This document shows, one piece after another, positions 31,430-42,079 of a DNA stretch of 64,000 bases. This DNA comes from Cordylochernes scorpioides. Taxonomy: Eukaryota; Arthropoda; Arachnida; Pseudoscorpiones; Chernetidae. A program made the translations under genes and the position numbers. The stretch lies in contig CP092886.1 of NCBI GenBank assembly GCA_030710605.1, positions 55,431,382 through 55,495,381 of the forward strand, written 5' to 3'. A model generated the notes under the pieces. That model had not been told where the DNA came from. It worked only from the letters and a program-made list of their open reading frames with translations, and made no database searches. Within the stretch, counting starts at the first letter, position 1; each line of letters starts with the position of its first letter.

Positions 31430-31512
31430 CAATCGCTTTAAATAGTTTCTATATCTCAATACAGATGGCGCGCTTTCACCTTACAATTATATATATATAT
31501 ATATATATAGGA
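31430..31512 (+). repeat. Element terminus fragment and AT microsatellite
   Basis: AATAGTTTCTATATCTCAATACAGATGGCGCGC resembles the right end of family F without arms. It is followed by a run of about 12 AT dinucleotides (31485-31510). Confidence 0.5.
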
Positions 31513-31714
31513 ACTTGTTAGCTTCTAGCAACCTTCAATAAAGCCACAACCTCCTTTCACCATCCATTCCTGCTGCTTCCATGTGTGGTGTCTTATTGGA
31601 GGTTTCACACTATCAATTAAAGAACGACGGCTATTTTTAAAATTACGTTTGAAATCAAAATGGTTTCAAATCCCTATCAACCTTAATTACACATGTATAT
31701 TTGGAATCTCCCAT

Positions 31715-31900
31715 ATAATTAGGTTGGTGTAATTATCGATGGCTGACCTTTGTCACTCCGGGCCACCCGCGAGCTGCCGCCTTCATTGACAGCCAATTTC
31801 CTTCTTGCACTCCACATCCTCATCAACCACCGCCTTACTTAGCATCTACACAACCTGAGTGGAAGCACCACCTTGTTCGCCTGTTCAACCTGTAATACTC
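31715..31900. promoter_or_regulatory. Candidate regulatory island
   Basis: Contains GTAATTATCGATGGC, TGACCTTTGTCA and CATTGACAGCC: homeodomain-like, nuclear-receptor-like and TALE (TGACAG)-like cores close together in GC-rich unique sequence. No frame. Inferred enhancer-like element. Confidence 0.35.
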
Positions 31901-32830
31901 TAACACTCATTATTGGATTGGCTTTCCTACATTCTACGATCACGTTTTTGTCAATATTCTAGTTCCAAAAAAATCAACGTTAGTTAATATTTATTCCGAT
32001 AGATAGGGCAAATCATTTACACAACCTACAGTTTCACACGATCAAGGGATTTCTTTCTTTAAAGATATTTAAAATTGTAGAAATCTCGGAATTCTCTCTA
32101 ACCAACTTCGGCTGAGTTGACTGAACATTATCCAATCCTTCAGGGAGAAATTAGTGGTTCGACAATAATTTTAGCTTATTTCTCCAAACCTCGCTCGTAT
32201 TTGAATCATTTATATTGACAAAAAAAGTTTTTAATTAATTATCCCGAAAAAAAAAACTTCCATAATATTTATTCTATTCTTCCTACTTTCACATTTGCAG
32301 TTAGCGTTGTTTTGAGAGGGGTTTCTATCGTTAGTGTTATGAAGAGATGCACTGAGCTGGAAATGAAGCGACCAACGTGTATTGTTAACTTGAGATAGCC
32401 TGCCGCGCTTATGTTATGTTTAAATGTAAAGAAAACTTCGGCCGGTTGAGGGTTATTAATTTTCTTGTCATTTCGAAAAAAGGTTTACCTAGTCAGAGTA
32501 TAGGAATCAATATATGGCAGGTTGTTGTAAATGTGTTTAGGATTTTTACCTCATTGCCATATGTTCGTTTCTTTTCAATCATAGCGAGAAAATATGTTTT
32601 TGTTGTTCCAAACGTCGCTAGTAATTATAATTAAAGTGGGAATGTTATATAATGTTGTCTAGCCAAATTAGAACGCGAGAAGACTCGAGTTAGAGCGCTA
32701 ACTAGCTACTTGATGAGTTAGCTGATCGGCTTCTAAGTACCTTCAATATTCCAGGAAAGCAAGACCTGCTCGGCAATATTTTTATATAAAAGAGAAATTA
32801 AAATCCATATTAGGGTGGAAAAAGCGCTAT
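31900..32830. other. AT-rich spacer
   Basis: No supported feature. A 72-codon frame (32416-32634) has no recognisable domain. Confidence 0.4.
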
Positions 32831-32834
32831 CCAG

Positions 32835-33035
32835 TGGTATCTACTTAAGCGCTTGTTTCACTGGAGATTCCGCGGATAATAAAGGCGGCGAGCATATCCC
32901 CCGCGCACACTAGAGCCGGCGCGACGTCAGTGCCGAGCCACCACCTCGGCAGAACGACTGGAAGTACTAAGGGGCGCCCGGCGGCACCGTCCGTAAGTAC
33001 CCTCGGCGCCCATTGCCGCCCCTCTCTCTCTCCTT
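32835..33035. promoter_or_regulatory. CpG-rich island with splice-donor-like site
   Basis: A sharp GC- and CpG-rich block (CCGCGCACACTAGAGCCGGC; CRE-like GCGACGTCAG) in AT-rich DNA. It contains CCGTCC-GTAAGTACC at about 32986-33000, a strong donor match. It could be a promoter with a short non-coding first exon. No start codon or family recognised. Confidence 0.35.
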
Positions 33036-33039
33036 TTAA

Positions 33040-34335
33040 ATTCATATTTAAGGAATTAAGATTTTAAAAAATATTAATTAAAATTATTTTTATACCCCAC
33101 TTTCAATACGTCTTCTTTTAAACACGTCTGATAGTATAAAGAAAAGTAGTTTTTTAAACTTGTTTTTGATATCTAATTTTAATAATATTTTTCCCCGATG
33201 AGAGTAACTGCATGTGCCAAGATAAATGTATATATGTGTGTATGTGAAATACTTAGAGTTTTAAAATAGATTTTTATATAAAATATAGAAGTAGTTTAGT
33301 GATTGTGATTGAGGATTTAATGTCGCGCACGTGTAGCGGACGCTAGAATACTCTAAATCCATGTGAAAGCTGGTATCTAATAGACCGCCCACACATTCGG
33401 ACTCCATTCCTAATATATCGGAAATTTGCGTGATAGATTTTATGCATGTAAAGTACAAGATATTTATTTATGAATCAATCGAGTCGATGTATGTGAATGC
33501 CCAATTTACATAGCTTATTCAGAAAGAATGAGATCCTCAATCTCTATAGCAAACTGTCTCGCACATAGCACACTTGTAGTCAGATGCGCTGACTATGTAA
33601 AACACTGTGCTATATATATAATAACATACACATAACGTTGTCGGTTTGGGTTGAGGAATCTATAATAGCCAACTATATTGTACGACGCTCGTTAAAATTA
33701 TATTGAAGAATAATCTCGTTTCGCATTTCCATTTGGAGTTCACATACAAGAGAAAAAGATGTTTTCTTCTGTAATTCACATTATCTTTTAAATACACAGA
33801 TTGTTCGGTGAAATGTGTCTCTTATTGATAGATAAATATCGCAAGCGTTCAAGCACACTGCTCTCCTCTCTCCTGGTTAACGGGAAACACAATATCTCAC
33901 ATTACTTTTACATATTAAAATATTCTGTTAAGGATAACATATAGAGAATGAGCTATGTCTATCTATCTATGCGGAGTACTTCGTCTCACCATGAGAGGAC
34001 AGTTTGAATTAAACCTAGGAGAGAGTTAAGGGGAGTATTTAAAATATAAAATGGTAATAATAAGTTATCGCTAGATAAAATATTTGAATTTTAATTCGAA
34101 ATCCCATTTCACCACTTTGGGTTTATTCTTTTCAAAAATATCGTTATAAAAAATGAGGGGTGGGGGGGCAGAAAGGTGAACAAATATTTCTTTTTGGGAA
34201 GGTAAAATAATGGGAACAAGGGGGAATTATCCTGAAAGAAAATTTTCATAGAATTGCGTAAATCAGAAGGCCACTCAGTACTCACGCAGTATTTCGGAAG
34301 AATAGAATAATTGCGTGTCGTGTTCTATTGAGAAA
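33040..34335. other. AT-rich spacer
   Basis: About 1.3 kb with no gene, RNA or repeat I can support, apart from short simple repeats. Confidence 0.45.
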
Positions 34336-34339
34336 TGTA

Positions 34340-34552
34340 CAAATTGCAGATTTGTGAATGTGACAATATACACAGATTTGTGTATGTGATAATTTACATA
34401 GATTTGTGTATGTGACAATATATACATAGATTTGTGTCTGTGACAATATACACAGATTTGTGAATGTGACAATATACACAGATTTGTGTATGTGATAATT
34501 TACATAGATTTGTGAATGTGACAATATACATATAGATTTGTGCTCAATTTCT
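34340..34552. repeat. Minisatellite, 24-27-bp period
   Basis: About 8 copies of AGATTTGTGTATGTGACAAT followed by ATAC-type linkers of slightly variable length. Two unit types alternate (TGTGACAATATACAC and TGTGATAATTTACAT). It opens two overlapping minus-strand frames that are artefacts. Confidence 0.9.
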
Positions 34553-34746
34553 GTATGGGTCCTCATTAAAGTTGTGTTATTGGAGCGACCTCCAGTGAGA
34601 GTCCCGAAACTATTTCCTCTGCATTATATTCAATTTGCTTTCTCTGGGTCCTCGTTGAATACTTGAAGTCATTTATTCCTCACCCACAGATCGTTTAATG
34701 ATTTAACAATTTATTGATTATTGCTAAACTTTTGCCTTTCTATTTC

Positions 34747-34925
34747 CCTTTTTTTTTTTTTTGTAAGAATCGTGGTATAGAGTGAAGTAAAATTTGCCTA
34801 CGGTCATGTGTACCGTTAGTCAAAGAGAGAGAAAGAAACTTGAGTTAGGTGCAGTGAACATGTAAAAGTAGTCCTGGAATCGAACCCGAGAACCACACCT
34901 AACACTATCCCCACTGCCGTATTAT
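34747..34925 (-). mobile_element. Possible SINE (B-box plus poly-A)
   Basis: On the minus strand CTCGGGTTCGATTCCAGG matches a pol III B box, about 150 bp upstream of a 14-A tail (34749-34762). An A box is not convincing. The body does not match the 48.1-kb SINE. Confidence 0.35.
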
Positions 34926-34959
34926 AACTCTGGCGCATCCAATCAATGCAGATCAGGTA

Positions 34960-35660
34960 AAAGTTAACTTTCTCTCAGGCGATGACGCCCTGCGCGAGCA
35001 GAACGAATGTTCGAACATAGTTTGGAGAAAATATGACCCGATGTCGCAGTGCACCTAGGACCCCTCTTTCCACTGGGGAGGTGGTGGGAAATTGGCGGCC
35101 CTCTAGCGGCGAGGGGCACAGCGAACTTGTCTAGTCTTCCCGAGAGGCAGCGCGCGCAACGCATGCGCACAGCGCTGCAACTTTTCCGAATAATTAATTA
35201 TTTCAATAAAGGCCACCGCCGCCGAGTCATACGGCACGCGGGCTCGTCGTTGCCGCTGCTCCTCAGGATTTTCGGGGTAAGTACCGCAGCCGCTACCGCC
35301 GCCTAATTTCTAGGCGCTCTAATTGCGAGCGGGAGGCGCCGCCGGCTCTCGAGAAGATGCGCACCCCCTCCCCTCTCCACCCTCCTGGGCGGACTTGCGC
35401 ATAACGAGCTACATTTGCATGAGGTTTGCGCGCCAATAAAAATCGTCGACATCGCGCGGCATGTTAATGTATGGTCCTCCTCCAATCTCCAAGTCCGCCG
35501 ACACCTGAAGACGCGACAGGTACGTCCTTGCTCGCCGCACCCTAATTAATTAGGAGTAATTAAGAGCCGCTCTCGCGCACCGCCCGTTTCCGACTTGGCC
35601 CAGTGCGACGTCGACCCCCTCCTCCCCAGCATCCACCACTGCCCAACTCCGATATCCAAT
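34960..35660. promoter_or_regulatory. Large GC-rich island, promoter or enhancer candidate
   Basis: The longest GC-rich block in the window: about 700 bp with many CpGs. It includes an octamer-like ATTTGCATGA, CCAATAAAAATCG (posterior-Hox-like), paired TAATTAATTA motifs and repeated CCGCCG runs. Two donor-like sites occur: GGGGTAAGTACC (about 35275) and ACAGGTACGT (about 35517). Frames on both strands are short and unrecognised. This is the best candidate in the window for a promoter/5' exon region or a strongly conserved regulatory element of a developmental gene. Confidence 0.45.
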
Positions 35661-35699
35661 TTGTCAAGGTTTTTCACATTCGGAATTAGATGTTCATAT

Positions 35700-36400
35700 C
35701 TTTGTTTCTAATGTTTTGAAAAATATTGGTGACTTTGGTTTGAAGACAAGTGGATAGGTGTAGATACCAGAGGAATCAAATAAAACTTGGCTTTTTCCAA
35801 CGCTTCTCCGAGCTTGCGAAAGTAATCCTCACTACCTAGCTCCTGATTGGTCTACCTACCTTCCACTGACACCGTGCAGGAGAGTGCTCGCAAGTGTAGA
35901 AGTACTCATACAAATATCCGAATACAAATATCGGAAGACTTCCATTTCTCTCTTTGACACAAACATTTTATTTATAATTAATTTTAAAAATCATTTCCCT
36001 TACAGTAGAATATAATTGAGATCATTTAATAATTTTTCAAATAATATAGTAATTAAAGAAAATAATTATAAAATTTAACAGTCGTTAATATTCGGATATT
36101 ATATTATTTCCTTCGTCTATTTTTCTTATATGTTCCCAAACTTGTCCAGTGCATGCCGTTATTTAATTGAAAACTGTGACCACTCTAGAGAAAGGTCTCC
36201 ATAACTACCTCTACATGCTTAGAACTGCTCGCCTCACAAAAGCCGTACAATTATTTTACGTTTGTAACAAAATAATGCAGACGAACATAAGTGCGAAACA
36301 GAAATCTAATTCCGATCATATGAGAAAACAACAGCACATGTGTTATTTGGTGAGCTTTCCGAAGTTGCAATAGTATGTTCCACTACTCCTAGGCAGCATG
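35700..36400. other. Spacer
   Basis: Returns to AT-rich DNA. No supported gene; a 68-codon frame (36167-36373) has no recognisable motif. Confidence 0.4.
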
Positions 36401-36479
36401 TTGCGGAGAATGGATGATATCCATACTATGAATGGCGTTAAGCAAACATCGCAGATTGATTCACCACATAGTCGTAAAT

Positions 36480-36870
36480 TTTCCATTTAGCAATCGGTGG
36501 AAGTTTCAACCACAGAATGAGTGCTAAGTGAGTTTGTCAATTTCCAATTAAGTCTCAGGGGCCCAATGAGATTAACTGTTAAAATAAAGAATGCGGTCAT
36601 TAAGGAGAATCCCAGCGGAGATTTATTTGGGAGGTTATTGCCACGAGGAGAGTGAAATGTGGACATGTCAAGTTGCCTACCAAAATGTACAATTTTTAAA
36701 ATTTGGTAATTCCTTACCCCGGTAGCTAATTGATGGTAAAACTCCCTCCGTAATTTATCTGAGCCCACTTCCTGCCACATCCCCGCTAATGAGTAAACCA
36801 CCCTCATCACATTCCTTTTTCAATGAGGACTCGATGATTTCCATTGCGAGGTATTTACTCACGTCATTAG
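36480..36870. promoter_or_regulatory. Candidate conserved non-coding island
   Basis: Dense factor-like sites in unique sequence: GGGGCCCAATGAGATTAAC, GCGGTCATTAAGG, GATTTATTTGGG, GCTAATTGATGG and GCTAATGAG. The minus-strand 107-codon frame (36810-36487) shows no family and is probably chance. Confidence 0.4.
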
Positions 36871-37079
36871 TGAATGATGGTTTTCTGGAAGAAAGAAGAA
36901 AAGAGCTATTGTTTCTGTGATATTTTGATAAATTGTAAACGTTTTTAATACATTGATATTTCAAATCTTAGAAATGGTTAATTGGTAGTTGGTAACTAGT
37001 CTATTTAGTGTTCTTTCTCAGTTTTAGTTGATATTTCGGTGGATTTTTCGTGGAAATTGGAATTTAAAGAGATCTTCTT

Positions 37080-37230
37080 CGGTAACGTGGTCGACAGCAC
37101 CTGGACGATAACCAAGTAGCGCTTCAATAGGCGGTGATCGAAGTTGAGTGCGCATGGCTCTCGGATAGACAGCAGGTCGTGTCGCCGCACATGTCCGGTC
37201 GCCGCGAGGTGAGTGAGCTTCTCCTCACCC
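37080..37230 (+). promoter_or_regulatory. GC-rich island with possible 5' coding exon
   Basis: A GC-rich block ending in ATGTCCGGTCGCCGCGAG then GTGAGTGAG: a start codon at 37191 followed by six codons (MSGRRE) and a near-perfect splice donor at 37209. This is the arrangement of a short first coding exon. There is no protein homology and no downstream exon in view. Read as a hypothesis. Confidence 0.3.
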
Positions 37231-37279
37231 CCACTCACAACAAACACTTCTTGAATATTCATTTTGTCTTTAGATATAA

Positions 37280-37990
37280 GTTACTCAATACATTTTCCTT
37301 GTATTTATATCTTTCTACTAATTACTGCAATTAGAACTCGTTACGAATTATTATTATTATTTTTTTTTATGAATTTTATCTTGTAATATATATTATCTCT
37401 ATTCGCGATTTTAATTATTTATTCTCTTAACTTCTTTTTCACTCACAATAATTAGTACTCGTTAGGAGGTTTTGACAAATTATTCATTTTCTCAACTTGA
37501 CATGTATATAAGCTCTACTCAATATGTTGACCATGCCATCGCATCTTCTTTTCTCCTCACATTTATCGCTTACTTTTCACAATAATTATAACTCGTTATG
37601 ATATTTTAAATTTTATTTATTTTTTATTTTGACAATTATATATGTATGTTAATATCTTTTATTAAAATTTTAACTACTTCATCGAAACTTCTCTACCATT
37701 TACAACTATTAGTTCTCGTTAGTAGATTTTGAATATCGTATTCATCAATTTCTACCTTCCAATATATATATGTATGTATTAGCTATTTTAAAATCTTAAT
37801 TCATTTCTTCAATATGCTTTCTACATTTCTATCTACGCCATTCACAATAAATATAAATCGTTACAATATTTTTCATTTTTATTCATTTTCAGTTTGATAT
37901 ATATGTGTGTATTTTCTTCTAGTCAAAATCTCAATTACTTCCTCGAACTACTTCTCCGCCTTTACCTCTTCAATATTAGCATCAATTTTA
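37280..37990. repeat. Degenerate tandem repeat, about 130-bp period
   Basis: The block CACAATAATTA-N-ACTCGTTA-GATTTT recurs at about 37325, 37444, 37578, 37705 and 37845. Each copy is followed by an ATTTATT/TTGACA-TATATATGTAT segment. Copies are strongly diverged, so the array is old. Confidence 0.6.
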
Positions 37991-37999
37991 AAATAAAAA

Positions 38000-38840
38000 T
38001 TATTCCTATAATTTGAATATAACTTTTTTCAAAATCTTTATTATTTTTACCTATCATATAAATATATATTTTTACAACTATTTAACTAAATTTCAACATT
38101 TTTTTATCTCTTAGCTTTTCGCGATTTGAATATTTACATTGATAAAGGGAACTGTTAGGACCTATCTTGTCCAGACGTCTTGGCTTTATTTTACCCCCAG
38201 TTATTTGCTAGAGAGGCCATAAAGGAAAAAAATCCATAGTTTCCATATTCATGATGAAGCCTTTACATATAGCAGCACTATGATTGATATTACATTGGGC
38301 AATAAAATAGCCTGGTCTGGAATCCAATTGCAATCAATTCTCACCACCAGTTTATAGCTTCTTTTATTTTTATCACCGATTGTTAAATGTTTATGTACTT
38401 GTGTGTGTGGAGGGGGAGAATGCAAGCGAACATGTGCTAGGTATTTTTTAAATCAATATACTCATCAAATTATATCTACATTATATAAAATTGGATTGTA
38501 CTCTCTCTCTCAACACTCTAGATGTACCCAATATCGCGTTTCAAACATTCAAATCACACATGTAAAGATATAAAATTGGTATATATGACGATATGCTCGA
38601 AATAATTGGTTAATTAGTATTTCGTTTGGCTTGGAAAAGTATTATATATTCATGTTGATTTATTTATGTTTTAAAAATATTATGGCACTTTAAGGTTATA
38701 TTGATGGCATAAAAATTAAACGTCGTATTTTCAAGAGTTTACATCGGTTAGTATCTTAGACCAATGTACAATATATAAGCCTTGAGTGCAACCTATCAAC
38801 TGTGGAATAGGAGAACGTTAACTGAAGAAATCGATATATT
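38000..38840. other. AT-rich spacer with one GC-richer patch
   Basis: Near 38150-38235 a patch (CCTATCTTGTCCAGACGTCT) may be a small conserved element. Nothing else is seen. Confidence 0.3.
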
Positions 38841-38845
38841 GGCGA

Positions 38846-40240
38846 TTACCAAATATATCGGTGAGATTACTAGATATATTGGTAATGATCACTAGATATA
38901 TTGGTAATGATTACTAGATATATTGGTAATGACTACTAGATATATTATGGTTATATATATTTCTAGATGTATATTAGTGGCGATTTTTATAAATACACTG
39001 GTAATTTCTAGATGTGTTAGGGGCGATTTTATAAATACACTGTGGTAATTTCTAGATGTATTAGTGACGATTTTATAAATACACTGGTAATTTCTAGATG
39101 TGTTAGTGGCAATTTTATAAATACACTGGTAATTTCTAGATGTGTTAGGGGCGATTTTATAAATACACTGTGGTAATTTCTAGATGTATTAGTGACGATT
39201 ATATAAATACACTGTGGTAATTTCTAGATGTGTTAGTGACGATCTTATAAATACACTGTGGTTATTTATAGATGTATTAGTGACGATTTTATAAATACAC
39301 TGTGGTAATTTCTAGATGTGTTAGTGACGATCTTATAAATACACTGTGGTTATTTATAGATGTGTTAGTGGCGATCTTATAAATACACTGTGGTAATTTC
39401 TAGATGTATTAGTGACGATTTTATAAATACACTGTGGTAATTTCTAGATGTATTAGTGACGATTTTATAAATACACTGTGGTAATTTCTAGATGTGTTAG
39501 TGACGATCTTATAAATACACTGTGGTTATTTATAGATGTATTAGTGACGATTTTATAAATACACTGTGGTAATTTCTAGATGTATTAGTGACGATTTTAT
39601 AAATACACTGTGGTAATTTCTAGATGTATTAGTGACGATTTTATAAATACACTGGTAATTTCTAGATGTGTTAGTGGCAATTTTATAAATACACTGGTAA
39701 TTTCTAGATGTGTTAGGGGCGATTTTATAAATACACTGTGGTAATTTCTAGATGTGTTAGTGACGATTTTATAAATACACTGGTAATTTCTAGATGTGTT
39801 AGTGGCAATTTTATAAATACACTGGTAATTTCTAGATGTGTTAGGGGGCGATTTTATGAATACACTGTGGTAATTTCTAGATGTATTAGTGACGATTTTA
39901 TAAATACACTGGTAATTTCTAGATGTGTTAGTGACGATTTTATAAATACACTGTGGTAATTTCTAGATGTGTTAGGGACGATTTTATAAATACACTGTGG
40001 TAATTTCTAGATGTATTAGTGGCGATTTTTATAAATACACTGTGGTAATTTCTAGATATAGAAGTAGATATTGGTGGGTGTTTGTGGATATATTCGTGGT
40101 ATTACTGGATACATTGATGGTAAGTACACTATATTTATTTGCAGTTATTTCTGAATATATTAGTGTGGTGGTTTTTAAATATATATTGATGGTAATTATC
40201 ATGATATATGAGTGTTTATTGCGCTCAATATACAATGGTG
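38846..40240. repeat. Satellite evolving from 22 bp to 46 bp units
   Basis: The left edge (38846-38950) repeats GGTAATGATCACTAGATATATT with a 22-bp period. From about 38960 to 40060 the unit is 46 bp (TAAATACACTGTGGTAATTT, CTAGATGTATTAGTGACGAT), with 43-bp variants that lack the GTG of CTGTGG. The two halves of the 46-mer resemble each other and the 22-mer, so it looks like a dimerised descendant. The right edge (40060-40240) decays into irregular repeats. About 24 units of the 46/43-bp type. Frames across it are artefacts. Confidence 0.9.
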
Positions 40241-40309
40241 ATGATTTGAGTTTGAAATTCTTGATTTTTTTTAAATACAAGAATTTTTCCTAATCGCCAG
40301 TGAGAGATG

Positions 40310-40640
40310 TCTAGTGCCGACCATGCAAAGAATATTTGGGAAGATGCTAGTAGACAAGCTGAGCTATATAATATCCCGATTGTCAAACTCTAGTCGTAGA
40401 GAGTTTCACGAGATTCTAAAAGTTTAAGGTCTACCATTGCACAGGAATATATGGAAGGTTGCCAGTAGACAGGCAAAACTATCCCAAACTCTATGGAAGG
40501 AAAAATGCTAAGCATCTGACATTTTCCATGTTTAAGGCTGACCATGTCAAACAATATATGGAAGATTTCCAGTAGACAAGCTGAGCCATCTCAATCACCA
40601 AACTCTCTTGTCGTAGAGAGGCTGTGCTCATGAGATTATC
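40310..40640. repeat. Degenerate tandem triplication, 107-115 bp
   Basis: GACCATGCAAAGAATATTTG, then AAGATGCTAGTAGACAAGCTGAGC, recurs in diverged form at about 40318, 40433 and 40540, with CAAACTCT..CGTAGAGAG blocks between. Three copies. Confidence 0.65.
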
Positions 40641-40969
40641 TAACTGAGAGAAACGAAGATTCTCGATGGAATAATTTAAAGCGGCCCAGAAACTGGTTAA
40701 AATTTGATGTTCTTCTCCCAAAGAGCTTCCAATTCCAACGAAACAATTGTTTCTTTCCAGCATACATATTGCACTAATAAGACGAAGATCCCAAAAATTG
40801 AAAAAAAAAAAAAAAACATTTTCAACTTTATACATTTGAGTGTGAATAGATCAGAAAGTGCCATTCCATTTTTTTCTTCTGCTTAGATGGCTTATATTTT
40901 GGATAAATTTTCTACTACACAACTCTGTACAAATTTAAAACAATACTTCTCTTCAACATTTCTTCCTAA

Positions 40970-41690
40970 ATTTCTTATTGCTAATGTGTCTTATTATTTT
41001 AAATATAAAAGGAGCATAAGACGGTTTTATTCTTTATTAGAACCATTCTTACTGAGAATGCCTCATTTTAAATTCTGCCATTAGTGAACGCGAAGTGTTC
41101 AATTAATAATGATTCGTGCTTTACTATGCTGAGAGAATAAGTGGAAGCAAGAAATGTAACGATTCTATTCTCCATTAAAACATTTTTACTGAATCTCTAA
41201 GCATTAATTCTGTCATTAATAAATGTGATGCTTCCAATTAATAATGCTTCGTGCTTTACTGTGCTGAGGGAATAAGTGGAAACAAGATATGTAACGCTTC
41301 TTTTCTTCATTAAAACATTTTTACTGAATCTCTATGCATCAACTGTCATTAGTAAATGTGGTGCTTCCAATTAATAATGCTTCGTCCTTTACTATGTTGT
41401 GAGAATAAGTCGAGGCAAGATGTAACGATTCTTTTCTTCATTAAAACATTTTTACTGAATCTCTATGCATCAACTGTCATTAGTAAATGTGGTGCTTCCA
41501 ATTAATAATGCTTCGTGCTTTACTGTACTAAGAAAATAAGTGGAAGGCAAGATGTAACGATTATATTCTACACTAAAACATTTTTACTGTATCTCTATAT
41601 ATCTACTGTAATTAGTAAATGTGGTGCTTCCAATGATGCTTTGTGGTTTCCTATGCTGAGTTAGCATATAAAGGTGTAGGAAATATACAC
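40970..41690. repeat. Tandem repeat, 131-135-bp period, about 5 copies
   Basis: AATTAATAATGCTTCGTGCT begins at about 41101, 41236, 41369 and 41500, with a degenerate fifth copy near 41632. Other unit blocks are ATTAAAACATTTTTACTGAA and GTCATTAGTAAATGTGGTGC. Middle copies are the most alike. Confidence 0.9.
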
Positions 41691-41699
41691 AGGAGCTTT

Positions 41700-42070
41700 A
41701 TAGTCTTTATTAAAATATTTCTTAACAAATGTTCTTTTTTTTTTACATATCTGCTACGAGTATCTTGTCTTGTCTTCAATATATGACGATTTCTGCCTTA
41801 TCATAAAGACAATATATACACAATATATATGTTTTTTACATTTTATATTTTATTGCTAAATATGCCACATTAGTGTATATGTTGTTTCTAATATATAACG
41901 CGTCCTACCCTACTGATTAAACAGTATATAATCACAATATATAGAGACTTTCTTCTTTTTTGCATGGATGTATTTTTGCTAAATATGCCACGAGTTAGTA
42001 TTGTGTCTATATTGTGTCTTCCTATAGCACTGTTAATTAAGAATGTATATAGAGAAACTTTCTACTTTAT
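41700..42070. repeat. Degenerate tandem repeat, about 125 bp
   Basis: GCTAAATATGCCAC recurs at 41853 and 41978 with ATATATAGAGACTTTCT/AGAGAAACTTTCT blocks. It lies directly beyond the 131-bp array and may be its eroded extension. Confidence 0.45.
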
Positions 42071-42079
42071 ATCTATAAA

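Noticed and set aside
34340..34552. Cys/His-rich protein from the 24-27-bp minisatellite
   Set aside because: Frames exist only because of the short repeat; two overlapping frames encode the same pattern.
39738..40293. Repetitive frames (73 and 98 codons) in the 46-bp satellite
   Set aside because: Frame phase changes with 43- and 46-bp units; artefact of the satellite.
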